Source of the DNA: CAVQUE01 sp046290435
Lineage (GTDB): Bacteria; Actinomycetota; Acidimicrobiia; Acidimicrobiales; UBA8592
Reading direction: 5' to 3'
Length of the DNA stretch: 58,135 bases
NCBI GenBank assembly: GCA_046290435.1
Contig: JBKAGO010000056.1
Location: forward strand, 1-58,135
Positions 9,101-18,395 of the stretch are shown here, one piece after another. Below the pieces are notes generated by a model, which ran no database searches, had not been told where the DNA came from, and saw only the letters and a program-made list of their open reading frames with translations. How positions within the stretch are numbered: position 1 is the stretch's first letter; each line of letters starts with the position of its first letter. Made by a program: the position numbers and the translations under genes.

Positions 9101-10036
9101 TTATCCGATGGTCGGCGATGGGTCTGACGTAAACGAAGCCTCGAGATCTTCGATGGAAAACGGGGATGTCCAGTCCGTTCTCGAGCGAAAGTCGCTGGAA
9201 TCAATGACGAACGGTGTAATCAACGGCTGCAGAGGCGGTCGCCGTAGGAGCAGTCCTGCAAGAGCATCTGCGGCCAGAAGGGCACGGTGCGGCAGCGGGA
9301 CTATGCGCGGGCTTCTTCCGGCTGGTCGCCCCATCCCGTACAAGAGGTCACGAATCTCTAGCGGTTGATCATCCGCCAAGGCGAAAGGGCCGGACAGCGG
9401 CTGAGGCGACGTAAGGCTGGCAAAAATTGCCGCGCACAGGCTTGTGACGCTCAAGAATGACCTCTCGATGTTCGACCGGGCAACCGGAATAGGAAGCCCG
9501 CGCCGGACGTGATTCGCCAGCATGGCCAGGTTTCCCTTGACGCCTCGGCCGTAGATAACCGGTGGGCGAAGGCTGACGCAGCGCATCTGCGTTAGCTGGT
9601 CGATAGCGGTCAGTGCATGTTCCGCGGCAACTTTAGACTCCGCGTACGATCCGATCGGGTGGACAGGACTGTTGCCGTTAACCGTTGTCCTGGGGGTGTT
9701 CCCATAGACGGTGGCTGAACTCAAGAACACGAACCTTGCAACGCCTGAGCAGGAAGCGGCAAGAGCCAGTCGTTCCGTCAGGAGATGATTGACGCTGTCG
9801 TGACTGTCGACGTGGGATTGTCTGTGAGCCGCGCCTGCAAGGTGGACAACGGCATCGCTACGCTCTAACGCGGCTCTGAACTCAGGTGAAGTCAGGTCGT
9901 CGAGTCCGAGAACAGTGGAGCTACCGGAACCTGAGGAGACCCGAGCAGTGGTGAGGACCTCGATCCCTTGGGCCCGGAGGTGTGGCACTAGATGGCCGCC
10001 GACGAACCCGCTGGCGCCAGTTACGACAACTCTCAT
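9101..10036 (-). CDS. NAD-dependent epimerase/dehydratase (SDR)
   Basis: Extended SDR of 311 aa. N-terminal GASGFVGGHL binds NAD(P), then VVHLAGAAH, FLSSATVYG and the catalytic YAESK. The gene is directly downstream of a small phosphoglycosyl transferase in the same direction. That pairing is well known for WreQ/WbpV-type reductases, which make UDP-QuiNAc for the linked initiating transferase. By that analogy (inference) this enzyme may convert a 4-keto UDP-sugar to the first sugar of the repeat unit. UDP-glucose 4-epimerase activity is the alternative. Confidence 0.75.
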   Translation of the reverse strand: MRVVVTGASGFVGGHLVPHLRAQGIEVLTTARVSSGSGSSTVLGLDDLTSPEFRAALERSDAVVHLAGAAHRQSHVDSHDSVNHLLTERLALAASCSGVARFVFLSSATVYGNTPRTTVNGNSPVHPIGSYAESKVAAEHALTAIDQLTQMRCVSLRPPVIYGRGVKGNLAMLANHVRRGLPIPVARSNIERSFLSVTSLCAAIFASLTSPQPLSGPFALADDQPLEIRDLLYGMGRPAGRSPRIVPLPHRALLAADALAGLLLRRPPLQPLITPFVIDSSDFRSRTDWTSPFSIEDLEASFTSDPSPTIG

Positions 10037-10138
10037 GTCCGCCGGTCCCAGAGACGCTCGGCTGCAGCAGCTTTGTGAAATTGATCGTGAGGTTTGTCTT
10101 CGGCGCTAGGCGATGCCACCGAGGTCGATCGGGTTTTC

Positions 10139-10801
10139 TCAATGAGCGACATCTGCGCCTTTCGCTGAGCGCCAGACTGTGTCCAACAAGATCCTCATGT
10201 CAAGGCGCATGCTCGCGTGATTGAGATACTCGAAGTCTACGGCGACCTTCTCGGAGATCGTGAGCTCGTCGCGCCCGCAGACCTGAGCCAAACCTGTAAT
10301 GCCAGGCCGCAGCTGGTCAATTGATAGTGACTCCCGCTGCTCGATCAGATCGTGTTGGTTGAACAGGGCGGGCCGAGGTCCGACAAGCGACATGTCGCCC
10401 CTGAGGACATTCAGCAGTTGAGGGAGTTCGTCCAAACTCGTTCGGCGGAGGAAGCCGCCGACAGGTGTGAGGTACTGCTGTGGATCTTCGAGTTGATGCG
10501 TCGCGACATGTGGGGTGCCTATGCGCATCGTTCGAAACTTGTACATCTCGAACTCGCGTCCAAACTGGCCGATTCGTCGCGACCGGTGAAGGACGGGGCC
10601 CCGCGAGCTGACCCGAACGATGGCTGCCACAAGGAGCGCTAAGGGGGCGAAGACCGCTGCAGCGACCGAGGCACCCAGCACGTCGACGAGCCGTTTTGCT
10701 CGACCCCCGCGTGTGCCCGTCCAGTCCGACCCTGATGAAGATGTGGTCTGGTCCCTTGGGTTCGGCTGTCTCAGGTCGAATGTCGCAGTTGTGTCGCTCA
10801 C
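10139..10801 (-). CDS. Bacterial sugar transferase (initiating phosphoglycosyl transferase)
   Basis: Monotopic polyprenol-phosphate sugar-1-phosphate transferase that starts a lipid-linked repeat unit. Sequence order (220 aa): KRLVDVLGAS, a re-entrant hydrophobic helix (about 47-64), YKFRTMR, LRRTSLDELPQLLNVLRGDM (the catalytic Asp-Glu motif), SLVGPRP and RPGITGLAQVCGRDEL. It lacks the long multi-TM N-terminus of WbaP/WcaJ proteins, so it is the short PglC-like type. A second, separate PGT is at 29490-30302, so this locus may encode two polymers or two initiating sugars. Confidence 0.88.
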   Translation of the reverse strand: MSDTTATFDLRQPNPRDQTTSSSGSDWTGTRGGRAKRLVDVLGASVAAAVFAPLALLVAAIVRVSSRGPVLHRSRRIGQFGREFEMYKFRTMRIGTPHVATHQLEDPQQYLTPVGGFLRRTSLDELPQLLNVLRGDMSLVGPRPALFNQHDLIEQRESLSIDQLRPGITGLAQVCGRDELTISEKVAVDFEYLNHASMRLDMRILLDTVWRSAKGADVAH

Positions 10802-10946
10802 GTTGTCGCCTCCGCCGTTGCACCACGAAGACTAGCCCCGCTGTGCTGCGTCTGAGAAGGTCCCGCGGACTCATCTCGAAGCGTGAGCGAAGAGCCCGCT
10901 TGCTGGGATGGAGATGCGATGAGAGGAGACGCAGATCCTGCTGGCC

Positions 10947-13136
10947 GTGGCAGTAGCATCGTGGTCCATGGCTGCGACGGTGATGGCGATCGCTGCGCTC
11001 TCATGGTTTGCCTATCACGCACGCCGCTGGACTCTCGCAGTGCCGGGCGTGGTGGCGTTGGCGCTCGCTTCCTCGGTGAACGCGGGGATCGTGGCAGCGG
11101 TTGCCCTTCTGTGTGCGGTGGGCGTGCGCCTTATCGACCGGGACCCACGCCTGTGCGCATTGGTCGGAGGGCTCGTGGGCCTAGCTCTGGCTGGCATGCG
11201 GGATGTCTCGTTCACCGGCAGCTCTGCACTCGTTGCCATCGTGGCCGCGGCCCCTGTCGTGGTGTCGGGCTACACCCATGCGCGTCGACCCGTTCGGAAG
11301 AGTATGCGCTGGACAATTGCCGGCGCAGCAGCTGCCACCGCGGTGCTCCTGGTGCTGGTGGCCATTGCGCTCCTCGGCGTCACGACCGATACGGACGACG
11401 GCATAGCCGGTGCGCGGCGAGGCCTGGACGCGGCTCGCGCCGGAGATCGTGATCTGGCCATTGCCGAACTCCGCCAAGCGACGGACGCGCTCACGAGCGC
11501 CAACGATCGCCTCGGAGTAATCTGGCTGGCGCCTGCTCGTCACATCCCGATCGTCGGGCCGCATCTCGATGCAGCAAGCGACCTGACCGCCGTTGGTGCT
11601 GAAGTGGCGGCTGCGGCCGGTGACGCTGCTGACAAGGCCGACCTCGACACCTTGCGCGCCAGCGGTGGTCGCATCGACCTCGACGTCGTGCGCTCCATGC
11701 AGCCGCCGATCGAGCGCCTGGTGTCATCGCTGGAACACGCACAGCGCACGGTGGCCGCCATCGACTCCGCATGGTTGGTGCCGCTCATTCGAGACGAACT
11801 CGAGGTACTGGCTGTCGAACTCGAAGAGCAGATGCCCGACGCACGACGTGCCAGGGACGGACTCCAACTGTTGCCGGGGTTGCTGGGCGCAGATGGTGAA
11901 CGCCGCTACCTCATGCTGTTCGGTACCACATCGGAGGCCCGCGAGGCCGGCGGGCTGTTAGGCAACTTCGTCGAAGTGGTGGCTCGTGACGGCGCGATCG
12001 ACCTGGGAATCGCCGCGCGGGCCACGGACCTCAACGCCTTCGAGGGTGACGGCGTGCTCACGGACCCGATGAGCTATCCGCCGCTCTTCATCGGCGCAAC
12101 GCCTTGGACAGCGGCACAGGACTGGACCCGCCTGGTCGACTTCCCGACGATGGCCCGGGCGGTGGGCGAGCTGTACCCGACCATGGGGGGGCGACCGGTC
12201 GACGGGGTCGGCTACCTCGACCCCACGGCGGTCGCCGCATTGATGCGATTCACGGGGCCGATCGAATTAGAAGAGTTGGGGCGCACGCTGACAGCCGACA
12301 ACGTCGAAGACTTCCTTCTGCGAGAGCAATACGAAGACTTCGATGATGCGGAGGACCCGGGGCAGGCAGAGCGGAAAGACTTCCTGACCGATCTCAGTGC
12401 CGACGCATTCGAGGTCTTTCTCGAGATCGACCTGCCGTCTCCAACCGAGCTCGGGGACGTGCTCGGCCCCCCGGTTCGGCAGGGCCACATGCTCTTCACT
12501 TCCTTCGATCCCGCAGAAGCAGCCTTCCTGGCCGACGTCGGTGTCCACGGCGCCTTCCCCCAAGCGGAGGGCGGCGACCTGTTGTCTGTCGTCCACGTCA
12601 ACAAGAGCAGCGACAAGCTCGACGCCTACACCCTCCGTAGCGCCGCTTACTCGGCAACACTGACGCCAGCAAGTGACGGTCGTTGGACCGTCGATGCAAC
12701 TGCCGAGGTCCGCTTCGGTAATGGCGTCGAACCCGAGGGACTTCCGGCCTATGTTCTCGGGCCAGGCTCCAACCGCCCAGTTCCGCCCGGTGTCAACCTG
12801 GCCGAGATGTCGGTCTACACGCCGTGGGACCTGGTCGACATCAGCGTCGACGGCTCGCCGGTGCTCGATGCGGCCACCTACGACGAGTTCGGCGCCCAGC
12901 GTCATGTCACCACCGTCGGCATCGGGCCCGGTGAGGAACGCGTCATCACCTACCGGCTGCGTGGCGAATGGGTCGGCGACCCTGCCGACTATGCGCTGCA
13001 GCTGGCCTCACAGCCCCTGGTCCACGACGCCCCGCTCAGTGTGTCGGTGACCGCCGACGGCCAGACGCTGCTCGACACCGAACTGAACCTCGACGAGGAC
13101 TACCTGCTCGAGCAGGACAACGCCACGACAGGCTGA
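10947..13136 (+). CDS. DUF4012 membrane protein
   Basis: 729-residue protein that I recognise as the DUF4012 family, common in actinobacterial polysaccharide loci and of unknown function. The first ~130 residues hold several hydrophobic helices, with a further TM segment around residues 123-145 (MRWTIAGAAAATAVLLVLVA). A long Ala/Asp-rich extracellular region follows, with the family signature YLMLFGTTSEAREAGGLLGN and later YLDPTAVAALMRFTGPIEL. The start is GTG 10947; ATG 10968 is possible. It is divergent from the phosphoglycosyl transferase gene, 145 bases away, so both may use the same intergenic promoter region. A role in polymer assembly or attachment is inferred from neighbours only. Confidence 0.75.
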   Translation: MAVASWSMAATVMAIAALSWFAYHARRWTLAVPGVVALALASSVNAGIVAAVALLCAVGVRLIDRDPRLCALVGGLVGLALAGMRDVSFTGSSALVAIVAAAPVVVSGYTHARRPVRKSMRWTIAGAAAATAVLLVLVAIALLGVTTDTDDGIAGARRGLDAARAGDRDLAIAELRQATDALTSANDRLGVIWLAPARHIPIVGPHLDAASDLTAVGAEVAAAAGDAADKADLDTLRASGGRIDLDVVRSMQPPIERLVSSLEHAQRTVAAIDSAWLVPLIRDELEVLAVELEEQMPDARRARDGLQLLPGLLGADGERRYLMLFGTTSEAREAGGLLGNFVEVVARDGAIDLGIAARATDLNAFEGDGVLTDPMSYPPLFIGATPWTAAQDWTRLVDFPTMARAVGELYPTMGGRPVDGVGYLDPTAVAALMRFTGPIELEELGRTLTADNVEDFLLREQYEDFDDAEDPGQAERKDFLTDLSADAFEVFLEIDLPSPTELGDVLGPPVRQGHMLFTSFDPAEAAFLADVGVHGAFPQAEGGDLLSVVHVNKSSDKLDAYTLRSAAYSATLTPASDGRWTVDATAEVRFGNGVEPEGLPAYVLGPGSNRPVPPGVNLAEMSVYTPWDLVDISVDGSPVLDAATYDEFGAQRHVTTVGIGPGEERVITYRLRGEWVGDPADYALQLASQPLVHDAPLSVSVTADGQTLLDTELNLDEDYLLEQDNATTG

Positions 13137-13242
13137 GACGCCCGAGGCGCAACCGCGCGACCGAGGTCGCGCATTGCGGACGACGGACTCCGGCGATACC
13201 GGCCGGCGCAGGCTCTCATCCGTTGCCCTGGACAACGAGGTG

Positions 13243-14712
13243 TCACGAGTCAGTGGCATAGTTGGCGAGCGCTGCGAGCAGTGCTTCCATGTTCGCACGG
13301 TCGTATCCACCGAGCGTCGAGATGCTGTAGACGAGATTGCCGACGGCGACGACTCCGATGGAACCAGGGGCACCGAGGGCGGTCGACCGCGTTTCGACGT
13401 ACACGGCCCCGTCGCCAATGTCGAGCGCCTCGACAGACTCATAGACGGTGCCGCCGCCCAGATCGACGGACGTCGACGACGCGACGTCGTAGACACAGCC
13501 TGGCTCGATTGCAAGAACCTGTCGGAGCACGTCCAGCGCAGCCGCCGAGTCATCGAACAGGCCGGAATAGGCGATCACCACGGCGGGATCGGCCGACGCG
13601 AATACGGATGCGTAGCTGTTGGCTTCCACATCGAAACCACAACCCTCCAGGTTCAGGGTGCTTGTGTCCGAACCTCCGTCCAGGACTGCCGTATCGAGCA
13701 CGAGAATCTCGACGCCGAACTCGGACCAGAATGCGGGGTCGTCCGGCATCACTTCTACCGCATCGGTGAACACAGCTCCGCTGTCGCCGGCGAACACTGT
13801 GTCGTCGCGGCCTTGCTCGGACCCCTCATCGCCCTGGACGGTGGTAGATGCGTCAGCGGCGAATGGTTGCGGACTGTCGCATCCAAGATCAGACCAACTG
13901 ACCTCTTCGATCCCTTCGATGTCGCGGCCGAATACCGCCGGAGTCCACACGAAGTCGGCTGTTCCCTCCGGATGACCATCCACTGGCTTGTGCTGGAATA
14001 GCGAGACGACGATCCAGAGACCGTCGGGTTCGATATTCGCGTCAACCTCCGCTAGGGGGTAGCCCAATTCGACAACGGTCGAGTCTGCACACAGCGCGGC
14101 CTGGCCGGTGGTCATGGCGCTCGCGATCTCGCTCGCACGGAACGGAGGGGCATTCGGGTTCTGGCAAGGCTCGGCGAGTCCCGTCGCGCTCGCGTACCGA
14201 AGCGAGCTGCGTCCGGCCCCTGGGCGGTTCCAACGTATGCAGACTGAGTCGTCAGGTTGGTAGCCCGGAACGAGAGCGACGAGGCTGTCGTCGACCGAGT
14301 AGATACGCACCTCCCGCGGGTCTACGTCTGCGAGGCCGGGCGGATTGGGTGCTGCTTCGATCGTGTCCATCTCCGCTTCGGTCAGGAGCTCGAACCGATA
14401 GAAGGCGATGAAGCCGGGCTGGTTGAAGGCGAGCGTTTCCGGCAAGTCCATGCTGGGAGACTCGGTGTCGCCGCTCCCATCGGGTGGTCTTGGCGAAGCC
14501 GAATTGTCTGATGACCCGCCCTCGCCAGGCGAAGGCTCGGTACCAGGCTCGTCCACTTCCGCAGCCGGTTCGGGCGACGGCTCACTGGCTGCCTCTCCAC
14601 CATCGCCCGCGGCACCGCTCCCACATGCGACAGCGGCAAGCGAGATCACGAGCAAGGCGACCGATCGCTGGATCCTCAGCAATCGTGCCGGGTCCGCGCC
14701 TGAACGTCTCAC
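13243..14712 (-). CDS. Secreted lipoprotein of unknown function
   Basis: 489 aa with a lipoprotein signal: RR-rich start, hydrophobic stretch SVALLVISLAAVAC with the lipobox LAAVAC (Cys near residue 30), then an acidic Gly/Ser/Pro/Glu-rich linker to about residue 85. The rest is globular and has no domain I recognise. The GTG start at 14712 overlaps the TGA of the upstream RTX gene (GTGA), so the two genes are probably translated together. Codon use is somewhat less GC-rich than in the main operon. Confidence 0.65.
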   Translation of the reverse strand: MRRSGADPARLLRIQRSVALLVISLAAVACGSGAAGDGGEAASEPSPEPAAEVDEPGTEPSPGEGGSSDNSASPRPPDGSGDTESPSMDLPETLAFNQPGFIAFYRFELLTEAEMDTIEAAPNPPGLADVDPREVRIYSVDDSLVALVPGYQPDDSVCIRWNRPGAGRSSLRYASATGLAEPCQNPNAPPFRASEIASAMTTGQAALCADSTVVELGYPLAEVDANIEPDGLWIVVSLFQHKPVDGHPEGTADFVWTPAVFGRDIEGIEEVSWSDLGCDSPQPFAADASTTVQGDEGSEQGRDDTVFAGDSGAVFTDAVEVMPDDPAFWSEFGVEILVLDTAVLDGGSDTSTLNLEGCGFDVEANSYASVFASADPAVVIAYSGLFDDSAAALDVLRQVLAIEPGCVYDVASSTSVDLGGGTVYESVEALDIGDGAVYVETRSTALGAPGSIGVVAVGNLVYSISTLGGYDRANMEALLAALANYATDS

Positions 14713-15678
14713 TGCACCCGCCTTTCGACCGACCTGAAGCGATCAGTCCCTGGCCCGCCGAAGCCGCGGTCACGGCCTGCGCCCCCGTGCAGGAGGTCGT
14801 TACCGGGTCCGCCGCGAAGGGTGTCTCGACCTGCTTGGCCGAACAGGCGGTCACGGCCTGCACCTCCGATGACGACATCACGGCCGGGGCCTGCGCAGAT
14901 GATGTCGTTCCCGCCGCGCCCAATGATTCGATCATTGCCAGCAAGGCCGGCGATGACATCGTTGCCGCGGGTTCCACGCAACACATCGTCGCCTGTCGTG
15001 CCCACAATGGTCGGCGTCCTCCCACCGCAGGTATCGGAGCCGCCCTCGGTCGGGGAGTCGCCCCCGCTCGGACGACCGCCCGTCCCGATTGTCACGATAG
15101 GAAAAGACCACTCTGCGTCAGGACCGGCAGGAATTGATTGAAAAGTATGCGGTACGAGCACGACATAGTAGTCACCTGGAGGAAAGGCCGCACTGTTGAA
15201 CGGAAACGTCGAACCCGAACCGCTCTGCGTATGGAGCAGAGTTTCCCTCCGAAAACTCCCCGAATGCTCAGGAGGAATGGTAGAAATGGCGCCGGGGGCG
15301 TTGCCGAGTTGCCAAGGCACGACCGAAGATGCCTCTGGGGGGCCGAGGTCAACCGGTAGATACGTGATTCGTGGGGCCTGCGTGGATCCCTCGGTCGTCG
15401 GCGGGCTAAACCCGCTGTCACTACAACTCCTTGACCATTCATAATTCCACTCGAAGTCCATGGAGTTGCCGTATCGAACCTCATCATCCACTGTGTAGGT
15501 AACTTCGAGCAGATCTACTGCTCCGCAGGCACTGAAGGGGCTCGCATGAGAGCCCGAGTACCCCCCCAGCAGCAACCGCAGAGGTGGCACCCAGAACAAC
15601 TGCACTAAGCGCAGCCACGAGTGCAAATGAGACTGCCGTTGCGTTGGGTTTTAGAACATTGCTAGAGAGTTCTGACAC
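14709..15678 (-). pseudogene. Secreted RTX-repeat protein with an apparent frameshift
   Basis: Translation should begin at GTG 15678, which has a strong AAGGAGG six bases upstream and encodes a clear signal peptide (AVSFALVAALSAVVLGATSA, cleavage near AVA-AGG). That frame soon leaves the coding sequence. The rest of the protein is one frame away, in the ORF that covers 14709-15626. The switch falls at a run of seven C on the plus strand near 15560. The mature part has a ~170-residue beta-rich domain, then five or more hemolysin-type nonapeptides (TTGDDVLRGTRGNDVIAGLA and following, to GGPGNDLLHGG). It may be a sequencing error, slippage-tolerant phase variation or a pseudogene. It ends coupled to the lipoprotein gene. 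Confidence 0.6.
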
Positions 15679-15808
15679 GGCCGTCCTCCTTGATTTCACA
15701 TTGGTTGTCGCTATGGTGGTTGGTCGCGTCTGGCCTGGCGGGTGCGCACTCGTCGAGTTCCATGTAGATGCCGCCGCCAAGTATCGCGAAGCCTTGCGAA
15801 ACGAAACC

Positions 15809-16747
15809 TCAGTCTGCGCACAACACGAGGTCATCGCCGCCGCCTCCCTGACAACGATCACGGCCTGCACCGCCGAGGAGCGCGTCATCGCCTCTGCCGC
15901 CGTTGATCCTGTCGTTGCCGCTCTCGCCGGCCAACCCGTCATCACCGCCACCGCCTGACAGGCGGTCGTTGCCAGGACCGCCTCGCAGGATGTCGTCGCC
16001 ACCGCCTCCTGACATGCGGTCATTCCCCTCCCGCCCGAAGAGGAAGTCTTTGCCGCCATTGCCCCGCAGCACGTCGCGCCCAGAACCGCCATCGATGCGG
16101 TCGTCGCCGCCCTGACCCGCAAGGGTGTCGGAACCTCCAGCTCCACAGATGAGATCGTCTCCGCCGCCAGCCCTGACGACATCGTCGCCGCCTCGAGCAA
16201 CGATGACATCGACGCCGCGTGTGCCGACGAGCTCATCGTCGCCATTCGTTCCGAAAATCGTGCCCGGCTGGCCGAAGCAGTGGGTGTTCGCGTTGTAGAC
16301 CTGCACGACACGAGTAGTGGTACCCGATGTGCACCTGACGCCCGGCCCGAGGGAAGAGCCGCTCGACGTCGTCGTCACCGTGTAGACCCCGGGTCCTGGG
16401 TAGCGGTGGCGGATCGTTCGCGTACCGGTGGTTCGAACCCGGAACGTCTTGGTCGTGGTCTCGCCGTCACCCCAGTTGACCGTGACCCGCCATCGGCATC
16501 CGGCAGCGCCCGGTGCGATCCTGAACGAGAGCTCGTTGGCATACCTGAAACCGCCGACACAATCGCCGTCCCCGCCATCGCACGGGGCCTCCTGCGCGCT
16601 GGCGGGACTGCCACCCGCCGCCACCACCAGCAGCGAGACCACGAGCGCGAACGCAGAACCGATGGCCTGCGAACGACGCCATCGTCGCGGCAGGGTCCCC
16701 GCCGTGTCTCTGGTCTCGACTGCCTGATCGCTTTCGACCACTGCCAT
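15809..16747 (-). CDS. Secreted PKD-like plus RTX calcium-binding-repeat protein
   Basis: 312 aa. A signal peptide (SAFALVVSLLVVAAGGSPAS, about residues 31-50) is followed by a PKD-like beta-sandwich (VTVNWGDGETTTKTFRVR ... RHRYPGPGVYTVTTT, about 85-140). About fourteen GGxGxDxLx-type repeats run from roughly residue 165 to the end (for example GGGGDDILRGGPGNDRLSGG). In this family the repeats form a calcium-bound parallel beta-roll outside the cell. No catalytic domain is visible; a matrix or cell-surface structural role is plausible. No type I secretion genes are present in the window, and the Sec signal suggests Sec export. Confidence 0.8.
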   Translation of the reverse strand: MAVVESDQAVETRDTAGTLPRRWRRSQAIGSAFALVVSLLVVAAGGSPASAQEAPCDGGDGDCVGGFRYANELSFRIAPGAAGCRWRVTVNWGDGETTTKTFRVRTTGTRTIRHRYPGPGVYTVTTTSSGSSLGPGVRCTSGTTTRVVQVYNANTHCFGQPGTIFGTNGDDELVGTRGVDVIVARGGDDVVRAGGGDDLICGAGGSDTLAGQGGDDRIDGGSGRDVLRGNGGKDFLFGREGNDRMSGGGGDDILRGGPGNDRLSGGGGDDGLAGESGNDRINGGRGDDALLGGAGRDRCQGGGGDDLVLCAD

Positions 16748-16877
16748 CTCCGCACTCCCTGTTGGTCCTCACGGGAGCCTTCCGGACGTGCGCAACACCA
16801 GCGCAACAGCCCCTCAGGCGTGCGTCCGGGCCAGTTGCGTCGCAGCCGAGCTGGCCGGAGAGCGCTCGGACCGCCAG

Positions 16878-16954
16878 CGACGTTTGTGACGGATTTGCAC
16901 GAAGCGACGTCGCCCCAACCTTCCGAGGCCCGTGCAAATCCGTCACAAACGTCG
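16878..16954. repeat. 24-bp perfect inverted repeat
   Basis: CGACGTTTGTGACGGATTTG plus CACG at 16878-16901 is repeated in inverse at 16931-16954, with a 29-base spacer. It lies between the end of the first DUF222-HNH gene and the RTX gene. It has no T-tract. It could be a bidirectional terminator or a REPIN-like element with its own arm sequence. Confidence 0.85.
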
Positions 16955-16963
16955 ATGGTGGGG

Positions 16964-17983
16964 TCAGATCGTCGGTGGGTGGTGGCGTCGGTGGTGGCAG
17001 GGGGCGCAGCGGAGCTGGAGTTCGTTGACGTGGGTGCGGCGGGTGGTTTCGTATTCGGGGACGTGGTCGTATTCGGCGAGGTCGTGGCGGCCGCAGTCGA
17101 CGCAGCTGCGGTCGCGTTCTTTGACGACTCTCTTCTGGCGGGCTGTCGGGTGGCGCTGGCGGCCGGACGCGTTGATGGGCTTGCCGTTGGCGTCGTGGAT
17201 GAGGACTCGGAGGAACGCGTCCGGCACCAACTCGGCGATGACGGTGTCGCAGATGGGGGTGCCGTCGTCGGTCGTGGCGCCGTCGCCGCGGACGTGGAAG
17301 ATGACTTCGGTGTCGATCGTGCCGGTGCCGGCGTCGAGGATCTCCTCGATGGCGTCGGCGTATTGGGCTGCGGTGGTGGGGTAGGTGCCGTCGGCTTCGC
17401 GGCGGGCCTTGGTGCGCATGACGAGCACGGTGAGCACCGAGATCAAGATGGCGGCGATGTGGGGTTGCAGGCGCAGGGTGAACACGACCATGCCGTCGGG
17501 TTCGGTCCGCCACTTGACGCTGCGGGCGGCTCGTTGGCGGGCTGCGATGTCGTCGGGTGGGAGGTTGCGGTGCATCCAGGCGGCGATGGCTTTGGCGACT
17601 CCTGACGCGGGGATGTCGGCGATGAGATCGACGAGTTCGGCCTCGGTGTCGGGTGTGGCGCTGCGGGTGAGGGAGCGGACCTTCGAATACGTCAGCCGCC
17701 GCTCTGCGAACGCTGCCGACGTGACCGGCAGCGTGGTGAGGGCCTTCCCGACGCGGATCCATTCGCGTGCGGTGCACTCCTCGATGCCGGCGACGTTGGC
17801 CAGCCAGTGCGCTGCGGTGGGTGACCCGTCGAGGATCCATTCGGGGGACTCGGCGAACGCTGCTGCGGTCACCACGAGCCGGTACTGGTAGTCGTTCCAC
17901 TGGGTGGACAACGCCACCAACTCCGCTCCCAGCGGACCCAGCCCGACAGCGGGGGATCGTTCGAGGGTGCTTGTCTTCTCCAC
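16964..17983 (-). CDS. DUF222/HNH endonuclease-like protein (copy 1)
   Basis: 339 aa, a member of the 13E12-repeat/DUF222 family widespread in actinobacteria. The DUF222 part is N-terminal and helical (LSTQWNDYQYRLVVTAAAFA onward). The HNH nuclease is C-terminal: CVDCGRHDLAEYDHVP then ELQLRCAPCHHRRH, with both Cys pairs for zinc and the central His. The start is GTG 17983, preceded by AAGGAG, and matches the start of the second copy at 37639-38658; both copies are 339 aa and differ at few positions. The upstream ~330 bases are also conserved between the copies. Longer upstream reading frames exist but run through the conserved hairpin. Confidence 0.82.
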   Translation of the reverse strand: MEKTSTLERSPAVGLGPLGAELVALSTQWNDYQYRLVVTAAAFAESPEWILDGSPTAAHWLANVAGIEECTAREWIRVGKALTTLPVTSAAFAERRLTYSKVRSLTRSATPDTEAELVDLIADIPASGVAKAIAAWMHRNLPPDDIAARQRAARSVKWRTEPDGMVVFTLRLQPHIAAILISVLTVLVMRTKARREADGTYPTTAAQYADAIEEILDAGTGTIDTEVIFHVRGDGATTDDGTPICDTVIAELVPDAFLRVLIHDANGKPINASGRQRHPTARQKRVVKERDRSCVDCGRHDLAEYDHVPEYETTRRTHVNELQLRCAPCHHRRHHPPTI

Positions 17984-18000
17984 GGGACCTACTCCTTGTG

Positions 18001-18072
18001 TCGTCGCTACGATCGAGGGGGCGTCGAGAAGGGGAGAGGGGAGAAGGGCGTTTCCCTCGATCGTAGCGACGA
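18001..18072 (-). repeat. Conserved hairpin in the DUF222-HNH leader (copy 1)
   Basis: TCGTCGCTACGATCGAGGG (18001-18019) is perfectly inverted at 18054-18072 around a purine-rich 34-base loop. It ends 17 bases before the GTG start. The identical structure precedes the second copy at 38675-38746. It could be an operator or a leader hairpin controlling translation. Confidence 0.85.
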
Positions 18073-18103
18073 GGTATGACACTCTCGCCGGGCCCGCCGC
18101 GCC

Positions 18104-18260
18104 CGCGGACGCGTCCGGCAATCACCCCGCGAATCCACAAAACCCCTGGTCAGCGACGCGTCCGCGGACGCGTCCGCGTCGCTGCTCGCCACCCGCCGCC
18201 GATGCCGCTCCATCCATCGGTCCCACCCTGGCCGTCATCGGACGCGCCCGCGGACGCGTC
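18104..18260. repeat. Three CGCGGACGCGTC iterons upstream of DUF222-HNH copy 1
   Basis: The 12-mer CGCGGACGCGTC occurs near 18104, 18164 and 18249; the middle one is part of a longer palindromic run (GACGCGTCCGCGGACGCGTC, 18155-18174). The same three motifs with nearly the same spacing lie upstream of copy 2 (38778-38942). No protein-coding capacity was recognised between 17984 and 18395; these iterons, the hairpin at 18001-18072 and the RBS are what the gap holds. Confidence 0.75.
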
Positions 18261-18395
18261 TCGGTCCCGCGGCGCGTTCGGATCGACACCGACCGTGATG
18301 CGGTTCCCGGGCGCAGACCGAAGGGGCAGCAATGGGCACGCCCCTTCGGAGATCTCACGCCCCGGCTTCCTCAGCCCGAACCGAGGCGGGCCGGG

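Noticed and set aside
15809..16747. Type I secreted RTX toxin
   Set aside because: No HlyB/HlyD/TolC-type genes and no toxin domain; a Sec signal peptide is present instead.
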